64,000 nucleotides of DNA from Sinohyriopsis cumingii (Eukaryota; Mollusca; Bivalvia; Unionida; Unionidae). Below the pieces are notes generated by a model. The model made no database searches. It was not told the origin of the DNA and saw only the letters and a program-made list of their open reading frames with translations. The DNA lies in contig CM068831.1 of the NCBI GenBank assembly GCA_028554795.2, positions 61,126,769-61,190,768 of the forward strand, written 5' to 3'. This document shows, one piece after another, positions 1 through 9,257 of this stretch (position 1 is its first letter; the number at the start of each line of letters is the position of its first letter). The position numbers were made by a program, and so were the translations under genes.

Positions 1-1321
1 GTATCTGATCCCGCATTTGAAATGGATGCACCATTTCTCAAGGACGAGTCGGTGCGTGGTGATCAATATTATTCTTATAAAGCACGAGAGTCAAACCAAC
101 TTTTACGAATCGGACTACAAGTCCAGAATACGTCTAGTTATTTCCTACCCGCCAACACATTCATTGAAGTTCACGATACGCCATATAGTAATCAACAAGG
201 TGTGTTCGTTAGCAATCGTGATATGGTATTATTCAAGAGTGCACGATATATTACCGACAGCAGGGGCATCGAAGTATGTCATGGTGGTGTTGACAATTGC
301 CACGACGATACTGGGTCTCGCAAGATATTCTGATGATTATTCACAGTCTGCTGGTCCGTCAATGATGTTTACAAAGGACACTGTGGATAAAGCTGATAAC
401 AAACATGGTCTTCGTCGAATGCCTAAAAGTAAATGACGCCCATGTTCTCGTCAACGCCAACTGTGAATTCAACTTGGGATTCTCAGCAGGTAAAAATCAA
501 ATTGATTCCCAATGGAGATTTAGCTGTGTGATACCGCTTTCACGTATCTTTGGTTTCTGCAGAAATGTTAGACAAGTTATCTTCGGAGTGCAACATACAT
601 TTACACTTGTTCGACGTATCATTGATGACGAAGCTAGCATGCTGAAGGCGCTAATCTGACTGCATCTGTGGCGCTGTGGAGTTATGACGGTGATAAAAAC
701 TGACATTGTACATACCAATATGATGACACCATCGTTTGCTGAAGAAGAACGGTTTCTATCATTTGTGGAGCTCGGTGGAAAATCAAAGTTATCGTGGCTG
801 ACGATGAGTACAGACTCGATTACAAGTACAGCCGTTGGTACATATACATGGCGGATCGCATCGTAACAGGGAGTTTCATCACCACGATATTTATTTGTAA
901 ATTTTCAGATGAGAGCCACAATGGTATTTGACCCGCTCGGGGTTAGTGAAGTATTTCTGAGGATAAAAGGACATCAAGAACCATTTAAAGGAGTGTCATT
1001 GGATTTTGAGAACAATCATGTTGCACATGCGTATCATCATTTGATGACATTTATGGGACGCGATCTGAATGTTGATACTGGTCTGCAAATTTCCCAGCGG
1101 GATTCACAACGCTATATTTCATTCATCATTTCTCACTGGAACACTTGGATTTGTTTGGACAATCTGTCGTTGACATATATTTTCGAGCTCGCGCAGGAAC
1201 ACTACCAGCTGGTGCTACTGATTATAGAGTAATCGCTGCAATATTAGCAGATAAAGCAATGCAGCTCGAAGATGTTGGTGGAAGAATGAGGGTCGTTAAT
1301 GCGCCTGTGTACAACAAGTAA
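1..1321 (+). pseudogene. Broken Polinton/adintovirus major capsid protein gene, 5' end outside the window
   Basis: Successive plus-strand fragments in different frames align in order with the intact capsid protein at 18284-19705. They cover the N-terminal part (from base 1, shared YFLP and ALFKSA-type stretches), the ARYSDD and SAGPSMMF block (about 320-375), the RFSC-IPLS-IFGFCR block (about 510-560), the GGKS-SWLT-TDS and TWRIAS block (about 770-865), and the FMGRD and DTGLQIS block (about 1050-1095). The last residues GRMRV-AP lie just before the TAA at 1319-1321. At least four frame changes or stops interrupt it. Divergence from the intact gene is high, so this is an old copy of a different lineage and not a duplicate of the neighbouring element. 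It cannot make a functional capsid protein. Confidence 0.92.
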
Positions 1322-1339
1322 TTGAACATTCAAAATATT

Positions 1340-1557
1340 GTATAAACTGTCATATCAGCATGCTAATGTTGCCTGACAGCTAGTCAGATTAAAAATCTGC
1401 AATCAGCAACAAAAAAGAACAACAATATAACTAAAGTCAATGGGATTCCAAGACCCAAATAAACTATTGTTGACTGAACGTCAGATAAAAAGCTTTAATG
1501 GCGCAAAGAAATCAAGACATGGCGTACGACTTAAGCTTTCTCATAAAGTTATTCAGT
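1340..1557 (+). pseudogene. Remnant of the minor virion protein that follows the capsid gene
   Basis: Directly after the capsid pseudogene, a short reading at about 1466-1557 (PNKLLLTERQ, then a Lys-rich run and a KLS-type motif) resembles the PNKLSLTKNQ region of the intact 159-aa protein at 17751-18230. Upstream, about 1400-1420, a LQSATKK-like stretch matches that protein's LQTATAK region after frame changes. In the intact element the same gene follows the capsid gene in the transcription direction, so gene order supports the call. The hydrophobic C-terminal half is not recognisable. Similarity is short, so confidence is moderate. Confidence 0.5.
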
Positions 1558-2218
1558 TTTGCATTTTAATTTACCACTTAAATGCTTAGAAATCGGCGTT
1601 TTGTATCCGACTTCTACACGTCTTTTGTAATGCCAGTTGAGATATTATTAGTACCTGCGTTTGGCGTTTGAAAGGAGATAAATACATCCTAGTCAACAGG
1701 TAATATTAATTGTCTCCCAACTAGAGTAGCCATAACACATTTCTGGTGTTTACCGGCTGCGAAGTAGCACTGGAGACAGTTTGGTTTTGTGTGACCAGTG
1801 ATGTGTATTGCCTGTGTGTCTGGAGCTCTATCACGTTGCTCGGCTTCTGTGTTCGTATGTGTGCGTGTGTGTGTGTGTGTGTTCGTGTGCCTCAAAATGA
1901 TTTTTTATGGTGTTATCAAAATTGGAAAGACCTTAAGCTGCATTATGAGTGAATTTATTTTTGTTGTATATCCGTTGTTGTTGTTGGATTGTATAACAAC
2001 TGCGTCAGTCACAGCAGAAAACATCAAAGGTATCTTTTGCAAAGCAGTTCATAGCGCGTGGACACCATGCCCGAGACGAAAGGTCAGAGTTTACAAGACT
2101 GAGTTCGGAAAAGAAAGGTTAGCAAAACAGGTACATTTCTCTGTCGCATGGGTGAGAAATTTTAACATCAGAGTCTACGTCTCAGTGTATGTGTGTGATT
2201 TTGGATTTATCACATGGT
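1558..2218. other. Noncoding stretch with a (GT)n microsatellite
   Basis: A GT/TG-rich microsatellite lies at about 1850-1884. Open frames here are short, overlap on both strands and have no recognisable domain. Nothing else was seen. Confidence 0.6.
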
Positions 2219-2476
2219 TTTAAACAATTTTCAGCCATATCGTTACAATGTCTGCAGTACATCATACAGCAGACGTGTATCATGTTGTCCCACCCAGTCA
2301 TATTATCCTGGCACCAGGCCGACTAGTGCTTACACTAACCTATTAATGCTGAGCGCCTGGCGAGGTTGCTGTTAGTACCATTTTTATAATTCTTTGATAT
2401 GACTCGGCCGGGGTTAGAAACCGCGACCTAGCGCATCCGAGCCGGAGGCTCTAACCACTAGGCCTCCGGAGCGGTC
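2219..2476 (-). mobile_element. tRNA-derived SINE, diverged copy
   Basis: Read on the minus strand, this begins with a tRNA-like head: box A-like GGCCTAGTGGTTAGAGCC and a box B-like segment, as the complement of about 2400-2476. It continues into the same body seen at 5358 and 24035. It has more substitutions than those copies and lacks a clear (CA)n tail. The family is a Pol III SINE. The tRNA-like head is inferred from the A and B boxes, not from an intact cloverleaf. Confidence 0.8.
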
Positions 2477-4539
2477 TAAGTCTGAAAATGTATACATATA
2501 TAAATAAATGTTTGTACTAGATCTAGCTGTTTTTAGAGCTGTCTTCTTTAAGGGGTTTTAATTCAGCTGTTGTTAAATATACGGATTTTTGGCAAAATTT
2601 ATATGGTGATCCTATTAGTTTTTATTTGTCCTACACTGAAGACCGATAAAGCTTTCATTTTAAATATTTACTTCTGTATTTATTTTCATCTATATAGCTT
2701 TCTATCGATCTATCTTTCGATATGAAACATATAATGTTCCATTGCTTCTGATGCATGGCATGGAAAAGTGATTTACGATGACGCTCACAAAGAAACTCCA
2801 GAGGATGACCACAGAAGCAGTGAAACTGAACACTGCATTTATGCTACTACAGTTATGTCTTCTCTGAAACAAAACATATGGTTTGTGATATTAACAAAAC
2901 ACGCCTGCTTGTCGAAGATAAAAGGTAATTTACACGTAGTTTTTGTTAATGAAAATGATAAATTATTATCTGAACCTCTGTCTGATTAATTATTGCGTTA
3001 TGTGTTAACGTTTTCAAAACTTTAGATATTGATGATAATGTTATTTTTTAACTACAAGAGCTATTGTCCCCTTCAAATCGCTATACAAATTAATGGATAA
3101 AAAAGGACAAAGATGCTTTTTTTTACTGAAATGTTAGTAATACATGCTAGGACAATATCGTTCGATTTTCAATTAAAAAACTCTAGTACAATATAGTTTT
3201 TAATATATATTTTACTGCGCATTCGGAGTAGGTACAAAAATGTGATTTTACTTATTCATGAGTTGCAAAGATGTCTTGATTGTGTTCAAACTTACAACTG
3301 GCAGAGATAAATTTTGATTACATCCATTGTTGTTTGTCTTTGAGGAAGTAATCTTGAGGCCCCTTTCCTGTGCTTGATTTGCATTTAAGCTGCAGCTGAA
3401 TTCTTACGTTTCATCAAATAGGTACACTTTACCACTTTTTGGTAATGACAATGTTAGTTATCTTTCTTACCTTTTTTATTGATATCAGACTTTTACCAGC
3501 TTAAGATGCACCCCATCATTTCTCCACACAAACACATATCTTAAACCATTACTGAAATTTAAATATAATCAAAGTAGCATGAACGTAATACTTGCTAAAC
3601 CACAATGACATACACACATTTATTCTTTTATCAAGTTTAGCCAAGGATTTTCTTCAATTTGAAAGAAAACGTGGGCATTAAAATACAATCACTGGGGTTA
3701 TAATCCTCACTACATAAATTATTAAGTCCTACCAATTTCGAGTCCAATGAAGCTATGCGGACACGAGGAAAATACCACACGTCACTCTTTGATTCAAATA
3801 CAGTTAAGGTTTTGATCACTATGGTAGAAGAAGGAATGACCTTTTATTTTATTTTTTCAAATTTATGATATTAATGACTATTTTTAAATACATTTGGTAT
3901 GGTTATGCATGCTGGTCAGTGAATAACATACACAGGTAAGCAAGGAATAGCAACTAAATCTGTACATTATAGCATACATCTTTACACATTTACACTAAAT
4001 ACAGGCACGGATAATCCAGTCCTAACGGATGACACCTGCCTTATTACATCGAATTTCTTTAGTGAACCTCTTTAAATTTGCAAATTAATCAAATAAAATA
4101 CCTTAAACACTACCTTTAATTTATTAATCAAATCTAATTTAAACATATAATCTTAAGTTTCTAAGTTTAAAAACGTTTAACGCGTAAACTCGTGTTGTAG
4201 TGTATCAAATTTTAAATGTCAATATTTTGAAATTCACGTTGGAATCCAACTGGGGAAAAACGGTAAAGGAAAAATTTAAAACGTTTTAGGTTAACAAAAA
4301 TAAGATAGACGAAGTGAAAAGTGACAGTAACCACAAAATTATCAAACAGCAATCTGGAAGGCGCTGAAGTTCCTATTAGTACTAAAACGTGGATAAAAGT
4401 AATGCTGACTGTAGTAGGGTGACCATACGGTTCAGCATAATGCTCAATGACACAAACTGTCATCTCTCTCTCTATATGCTCGTTTCCATATATGGATTCG
4501 AATTAACATAGTATTACGAGCTGACAAGTACGCTGCAGA
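2477..4539. other. AT-rich noncoding stretch
   Basis: Only short unsupported open frames were seen. No conserved domain, tandem array or terminal repeat was recognised. Confidence 0.55.
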
Positions 4540-5345
4540 CAATATGCCAAAGTTTATTAATGTTCCGCGACTTTATGCCCAGCTGTGAGTATTCTTCATA
4601 GGAAAACAGTACCCTGATAAACGTATTCCTGAAGGTGATGAGTCTACTCAAAGCTGTCAAAAGATACTGATATTGCAATCAGCAACAATAACTACATTAT
4701 AACCGTCCCGGGTAGCGGATTTTAATTCATTATCATCCAAGGAAATAGTGCTGACCGAAAGCGGGCAATGCTTTCAATCCACGTAAAAGGAGACGTTTAG
4801 ACACATAATGACAACAAAAATCTGCCTGTCGTTCTCGCTAACGTCTGATACGAAACCCTTACAACTATCGTTGCGCCTATATTTGTCGCTATAGATACCA
4901 GTTTGTGCGAGGGTCTCAACGTCAGTTCACAAGCGTTAGCTTTGTAGCGATGATATTCATCTTCCTCTCTCGCAAGCATGACTTGCGCTATAATGACTGT
5001 AAAGGCAATCATATGCATAGACCAATAATCATTGGTGCCGTCTGCCAATCCAATCGACGATAGGGTGTGCTACAGCTCGCACAACAAGACATTGACATCG
5101 ACAAGGAATATAAACCAATTGTGCTTGAGTATCTACGCGTCTTTGCGGTTGATAACCTCGCACAAGGCATGCACTTCGGTTGTAATGGACGAAATGGCAC
5201 AAAGCTCCTTTAATACCTCTTGGAAGAATCCAAGAACGCTAGGAGCTCACGAAAATTCAAATGTGCTCCCTGAAAATTGGTTATAAGCTGCGTGTTGTTT
5301 TCTGAACCGGCCGAAAAACAAAGCACTGGATGTACTAAGTCGTAT
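4540..5345. other. Less AT-rich stretch with weak coding traces
   Basis: Overlapping open frames occur on both strands. A short plus-strand reading near 5310-5343 (ALDVLSRID) resembles the end of Gypsy RNase H, where ADALSR is typical. Near 4675 a LQSAT-like reading recalls the minor virion protein remnant at 1400. Both are too short to assign. The segment may be very old mobile-element debris. Confidence 0.25.
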
Positions 5346-5357
5346 AGACAAGATGCC

Positions 5358-5666
5358 GACCGCTCCGGTGGCCTAGTGGTTAGAGCGTCCGCCTGGGATG
5401 CGGGAGGTCGTGGGTTTGATCCCCGGCCGAGTCATATCTGAGACTTACAAAAATACTATTAACAGCTGCCTCGCTTGGCGCTCAGCATTAAGAGGTTGGT
5501 GTTAAGACTGGTCGGCCTAGTGTTAGGATAATGTGACTGGGTGGGACATCGTGCTACATGTCTGCGGCATGATGCCCCAGTGCTAGACATCACTATAAAC
5601 TGCCACACTGCAGACATCGTAGCGATATGAATGAAAAATTCTTAAAGCTACGTTAAAAAGTCCAGA

Positions 5667-5702
<36 letters not shown>

Positions 5703-5719
5703 ACACACGCACACACACA
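5358..5719 (+). mobile_element. tRNA-derived SINE with (CA)n tail
   Basis: The head contains box A-like GGCCTAGTGGTTAGAGCG and box B-like GGTCGTGGGTTTGATCCC. A body of about 230 bp follows, shared with copies at 24035 and, inverted, 2219. It ends in a CA microsatellite at about 5671-5719. The 883-bp left repeat begins 22 bp after the tail. Confidence 0.88.
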
Positions 5720-5740
5720 GAGGGAAGCTTCCACTGTGAA

Positions 5741-6623
5741 CGACATACTAACATTAACTGCGCAGCAACCATTGTATTCCTAGCACGTCTTTTTGGCATG
5801 GGTGAAAAAAGAAAGTTTATATTTTGCTATGGTATGTGTCGATTCGCACAGAATATAAAAGTAGGCCTAGTGACATACTTCCCCGTTCCAGTTCCAAGTA
5901 AAACAGTACATAAAAAATGAAGATACACATTTTTCACATTGGTGGGTTTGAACTTGGATCACCTGATTGAGAAGAAGCTATGTTTAAAACTTAAAATGTT
6001 TGGGCCATAATGTCATGAATCTGAGTTTTGTGGACAGCGAAAACATGAAAAGTATTTAAAGGTGTGTGCTCACAAAATGAGAGAAGTATACTCCTTAATT
6101 AATTTAAGGATCCATTTATATGGCATGATCAGACAAACGAAAGGGAAAATTATGAATGCTTACAAGTTGCTTTTATATGATATTTAGGTACAAAAAATAC
6201 CATGACTGAACTTAAAATGATATGCTACAAAATGTAATTGCCCTCTGTTTATTGTTATCATTTATGCTATTGTGCTAACAAAATATTTTGATATGGATGT
6301 AGATAGACATCAGTGCAGCACTATATATCCATTTGCCCATTTGTTACTCCATCCCAGGCATATAAAAAATCATTGAACATTGTTTCAATTTCAGTTAGGT
6401 TCAAGTTAAAATAATAAAACAAGAATGATTTTATTTACTGCGAATAAGCGGGTTCAGAAGTCTCTAGGCCTCGTAATAAATCATACCAACTATAAATACT
6501 AAACAAATTTCCATCAGTACACAGTATTTGATCTTATCAATGACTGTCTTATATTTACAATGCCAGTAAACACAGTTGCATCTTGACTTCTTAGTTAGAT
6601 TCATACACCATACGTTACTCGGA
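5741..6623. repeat. Left 883-bp direct repeat flanking the virus element
   Basis: This stretch is nearly base-for-base the same as 22138-23020. Only a few substitutions were seen, for example CATC/CACC near 6353 and ATAC/ATGC near 6604. It ends within 4 bp of the left TIR, and its partner begins within 2 bp after the right TIR. It carries no gene. The arrangement A-R-element-R-B suggests R existed once before insertion. Confidence 0.93.
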
Positions 6624-6627
6624 AGCT

Positions 6628-6884
6628 GCAGGGAAGTTGTACAGACCTTCCGTTCCAGACAAAATAAACCTTCCTACGAGAACATTCTCCGTAGAAGCCT
6701 CAGAAAGCAGAAATAACGCCTTCTACGGAAGCTAATTTTCATGCATTTCAGACCGAGTGCATCGGGTGGTCGCGCCGGTGTGTTAGTAAATATAGCATCC
6801 AGTACAGGAAAAAAGAAATAAGAGAAATTCTCTAGGGATAAGATTTTTGTGTTATGTTTTTTGTTGCATGGTGGGGCTGCTTTT
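6628..6884 (+). repeat. Left terminal inverted repeat
   Basis: It starts GCAGGGAAGTTGTACAGACC and matches the reverse complement of 21891-22135. The outer 137 bp or so are identical. The inner part has substitutions and small indels and ends near GGGGCTGCTTTT. The ATPase stop codon (6885-6887) lies at its inner edge. Confidence 0.93.
6688..6729. repeat. Hairpin inside the left TIR
   Basis: The arms TCCGTAGAAG and CTTCTACGGA are perfect 10-bp complements separated by 22 bp. The same hairpin is in the right TIR at 22034-22075. It could be an integrase or terminal-protein recognition site (inference). Confidence 0.7.
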
Positions 6885-7577
6885 TCATGAATAAATTTGA
6901 TCAAGACCAATTCGATACCGACTGCGTGGATCATGAAGATTGATCGTAATAAACCCGTGCGGCGTTGCCTGAGCGCGGCTGAAGAAATTTTTAAATTTAT
7001 TTATGTCCATGTCGCCGTTGCACCAGGTCTGATGGATATTTCTCAACGTGTGCGTGTCTACGCCGTTGAACACCGATAAAATATTGCAATTGTCCCTGAT
7101 CACCTTGGGAATCTGCGTATATCTCTGTGTTATGTAAATCACATCGGTGTTCTTGTGTCTGCCACGCGAGAATATCCTAGCCGGGTTGGTTTGCTTGTCC
7201 AGCATAACATCGTCGAATACAACGAGATTATTAACATCGCCGTCTAAATTTTCCACGGATGGAGCTTCATTGATGTCTGTGATGAATTCGATTGTGCCTT
7301 CGTCGGTATTGTCACTGAATTCTTTTAGCACCTGATAACATCGTTGATCGTCCACGGATGGTGCAATCAAGTACAATTTGTCCCATTTTAGCCATCGCAT
7401 AATCAAATTTAGCAACAACTGCGTCTTACCAGATCCTGACGGGCCAATGATTATCATCCTGATCGAATTCGGTAATACCGCGTTATGTTTCACCTGCTCG
7501 CGTCGCTTCGTGGCCGAAAAATCAATTACATTCATGTTACTAGAATACATGGATCTATATTGTGTTAAGTGTCGCAC
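6885..7577 (-). CDS. Genome packaging ATPase (FtsK/HerA, A32-like)
   Basis: This is the motor that drives viral DNA into preformed capsids. It has 230 residues if the first Met is used. Walker A is GPSGSGKT at 45-52. Walker B is LVVFDD at about 118-123. A conserved QRYTQIPKVIRDN segment lies at about 151-163, where the family has its sensor or arginine-finger region. The size fits Polinton and adintovirus ATPases. Three Mets could be the start: 7577, 7550 (residue 10) and 7535 (residue 15). The 7577 start would overlap the opposite-strand zinc-ribbon gene by 29 bp, so 7550 or 7535 is more likely. The stop codon abuts the left TIR. No break was seen. Confidence 0.92.
   Translation of the reverse strand: MRHLTQYRSMYSSNMNVIDFSATKRREQVKHNAVLPNSIRMIIIGPSGSGKTQLLLNLIMRWLKWDKLYLIAPSVDDQRCYQVLKEFSDNTDEGTIEFITDINEAPSVENLDGDVNNLVVFDDVMLDKQTNPARIFSRGRHKNTDVIYITQRYTQIPKVIRDNCNILSVFNGVDTHTLRNIHQTWCNGDMDINKFKNFFSRAQATPHGFITINLHDPRSRYRIGLDQIYS
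7548..7551. promoter_or_regulatory. Divergent start codons sharing one CATG
   Basis: The palindrome CATG supplies an ATG on the minus strand (7550-7548, residue 10 of the ATPase frame) and the ATG of the plus-strand zinc-ribbon gene (7549-7551). If both are used there is no intergenic spacer, and each promoter must lie inside the other gene. Confidence 0.5.
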
Positions 7578-7866
7578 TCACACAGCTACGTTAAATCCAA
7601 CCGAAATCGTTACACGCAATAACAGGAATGCGATCTCAGGAGAATGTGAAGTTTGTAAGACGCGCAAGTTCAGATTTGTAAAAAAAAAACTAGAAGAACC
7701 ACCGGAGGAGATATCGCAGCCTCCTTGTCAAATCTACCCGGAACTCCCTGGGCAAAATATCCCGGAGAGAAGCATCTGCCAGGGTATAATTATTGTGGAC
7801 CCGGAACGAGGCTCGATATCAGACTCGACGATAATGACCAACCAAAGCAAGGTGAAGATCCGGTAA
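7549..7866 (+). CDS. DUF5679-like zinc-ribbon protein, probable N-terminal part of a frameshifted zinc ribbon-PLA2 protein
   Basis: The first 45 or so residues form a compact zinc ribbon with Cys pairs CVKC (5-8) and CEVC (33-36), followed by a basic FRFVKKK end. This pattern is typical of the small DUF5679-type domains of viruses and Polintons. After the A10 run at 7680-7689 the frame continues to 7866, but the residues look like an out-of-frame reading of the phospholipase domain that is open in the -1 frame. The upstream extension of this frame (to 7378) overlaps the ATPase and is a shadow. Whether two separate proteins or one shifted product is made cannot be told from the sequence. Confidence 0.75.
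   Translation: MDLYCVKCRTHTATLNPTEIVTRNNRNAISGECEVCKTRKFRFVKKKLEEPPEEISQPPCQIYPELPGQNIPERSICQGIIIVDPERGSISDSTIMTNQSKVKIR
7680..7689 (+). promoter_or_regulatory. A10 run at a -1 frame change
   Basis: Ten consecutive A sit exactly between the zinc ribbon (frame 1) and the phospholipase domain (frame 3). The run includes A-AAA-AAA, a heptamer that allows -1 ribosomal slippage, and could also allow polymerase slippage. A homopolymer length error or mutation gives the same picture. Confidence 0.5.
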
Positions 7867-8060
7867 ACGCTATCGATAAAGCTTGCTATGATCACGATCT
7901 CGCATATCGCAGCGGGGATTTACAACAAAGGCATCTCGCTGATATCAAGCTAATTCACGCATTAGACGCGATTCCTAATAAAAGTTTCAAAGAGAAATTA
8001 GCAACTTGGCTGGTAAAAGGCGCGATGAAAGGTAAATTAGTACTCGGCGCTGGTAAATAA
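7690..8060 (+). CDS. Parvovirus-like phospholipase A2 domain (virion PLA2)
   Basis: The -1 frame after the A10 run encodes a calcium-loop motif YNYCGPGTRLD (about 7785-7817). About 25 residues later comes the catalytic helix ACYDHDLAY with the His-Asp pair, then ADIKL where a second conserved Asp is expected. This is the parvovirus VP1-type PLA2, which in virions helps escape from endosomes; adintoviruses are known to carry similar domains. No ATG precedes it in frame. The nearest alternative start is TTG at 7725, and the frame is open back through the A10 run, which favours fusion to the zinc ribbon. The stop is 1 bp before the integrase ATG. Confidence 0.82.
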
Positions 8061-8061
8061 T

Positions 8062-9012
8062 ATGGAACAAATATATTATTCTCCGCGAGGATTCTGGCGA
8101 GGAAAATCAGCAATTGCCAAACTCGCCAAAGCCGCCAAAGTAAAACAATCCGTCGCTGAATCGTGGCTATCGAAACAGGCAATTTGGCAAATATATCTTC
8201 CTCCGCCTAAAAAAATACCGTACGCGAGTTTCACTGTCAGCGTCCCTAATGAGGTCCATCAGGCCAATCTAATGTTTCTTCCTCACGATACCGTTGACGG
8301 CGTCACATACAAATACGTTTTAACAGTCGTTGATATCGCTAGCAGGTATAAAGAAGCAGAGCCATTATCGAATAAAACAGCAACGGAGATCGCTAAGGCG
8401 TTTAGCGAAATTTATTCCCGATCCCCGTTGAAATGGCCGAATCTTCTCCAGGTTGATCCAGGTCGAGAATTTCTTGGCGCGGTTACTTCACTGATGAAAA
8501 AGAATAATGTTAAAATCCGTCGCGGTATTGTAGGTGTTCATCACAATCAAGCTATCGTCGAAAGATTCAATAAAACGCTTGCAGAACGATTATTCGGATA
8601 CCAATACGAGCGTGAATTTATTCAGGATAATCGATCTCACGATTGGGTATCAAGATTGCCACATGTAATTAACGCGTTAAATAACGAGACAACTCGAACA
8701 ATATCAATGAAGCCTGCAATTGCAATCACAAAATCGAATATACCTTTGAAGCGAGATTCCACGATTCAGCCTGTACTAGGTAGTGTCACAGTCAGGTATT
8801 TGTATAAGGAAGGCGAGGCCGAAGGAGGCAGAAAAAGAGCAACCGACCAAACCTGGAGCGTTACAACACATAAAATATCCGCCGTAACAAGATCGTCAGG
8901 AAGACCAGCTATTTATATCCTAGATTCGTTAGCGCCACAACGCGGATTTACCAAAGAAGAATTACAATTAGTCCCAGAAGATACTCAACTACCGCCAGCG
9001 TCACTAATGTGA
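8062..9012 (+). CDS. Retroviral-type (rve/DDE) integrase of Polinton type, first catalytic Asp apparently replaced by Asn
   Basis: The 316-residue protein would join element ends to target DNA. The N-terminal helical region (10-50) has the GFWRGKSAIAKLAKAAK and WLSKQAIWQIYLP pattern usual in Polinton integrases. The core runs from about 60 to 180. Asp132 sits in LLQVDPGREF and Glu167 in HNQAIVERFN, giving D(34)E spacing. At residue 69, in HQANLMFLP, Asn (codon AAT, 8266-8268) stands where the family has the first catalytic Asp. That would abolish strand transfer if the alignment is right. The C-terminal region is 130 residues with no chromodomain seen. Its 3' end overlaps the end of the convergent helicase frame (8985) by 28 bp. 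Confidence 0.9.
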   Translation: MEQIYYSPRGFWRGKSAIAKLAKAAKVKQSVAESWLSKQAIWQIYLPPPKKIPYASFTVSVPNEVHQANLMFLPHDTVDGVTYKYVLTVVDIASRYKEAEPLSNKTATEIAKAFSEIYSRSPLKWPNLLQVDPGREFLGAVTSLMKKNNVKIRRGIVGVHHNQAIVERFNKTLAERLFGYQYEREFIQDNRSHDWVSRLPHVINALNNETTRTISMKPAIAITKSNIPLKRDSTIQPVLGSVTVRYLYKEGEAEGGRKRATDQTWSVTTHKISAVTRSSGRPAIYILDSLAPQRGFTKEELQLVPEDTQLPPASLM

Positions 9013-9257
9013 TTTACTCGAATTCGTCCTAGTTGAGATAATTTTCTTACTCTCGACACGGCTAAATACACTAAATTTGACCAGGAAATTCTATCATCGA
9101 CGATCCAAACTTGGCCATCTACGGTCAATCCCTGCGATGAGTGTATCGTTGTTGCGTATCCTAGTTTCCACGGTGATTTTTCTGCATTTATCGCGTCATT
9201 GACAAGATTAATATCAACAAAGATAATATCATTCAAGACCAAAATCTTTTCCTCTCC
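8985..9257 (-). pseudogene. C-terminal helicase portion cut off by an in-frame stop
   Basis: The frame is the same as the upstream polymerase-helicase gene, separated only by the TGA at 9258-9260. It encodes GYATTIHSSQGLT (superfamily 1 motif V region) and LVYLAVSRVRKL (motif VI with its Arg). These are the motifs missing from the 901-residue product. The only possible start inside is a TTG at 9242, so it is unlikely to be made on its own. It is the distal part of one gene, interrupted by a nonsense codon unless the stop is read through. Confidence 0.85.

Noticed and set aside
4797..5286. Possible protein genes on both strands
   Set aside because: Three overlapping frames of similar length, no recognisable domain and no neighbouring support.
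5358..5440. Apparent tRNA gene
   Set aside because: A and B boxes are present but the body and (CA)n tail are shared with two other copies, so it is a SINE head and no intact cloverleaf was seen.
7378..7548. N-terminal extension of the zinc-ribbon frame
   Set aside because: It runs antisense through the conserved ATPase Walker A region; the zinc-ribbon domain begins at the ATG at 7549.
8062..9012. Integrase as part of a Gypsy retrotransposon
   Set aside because: Its N-terminal and core patterns are of the Polinton type, it lies between TIRs with virion genes, and no reverse transcriptase is adjacent.
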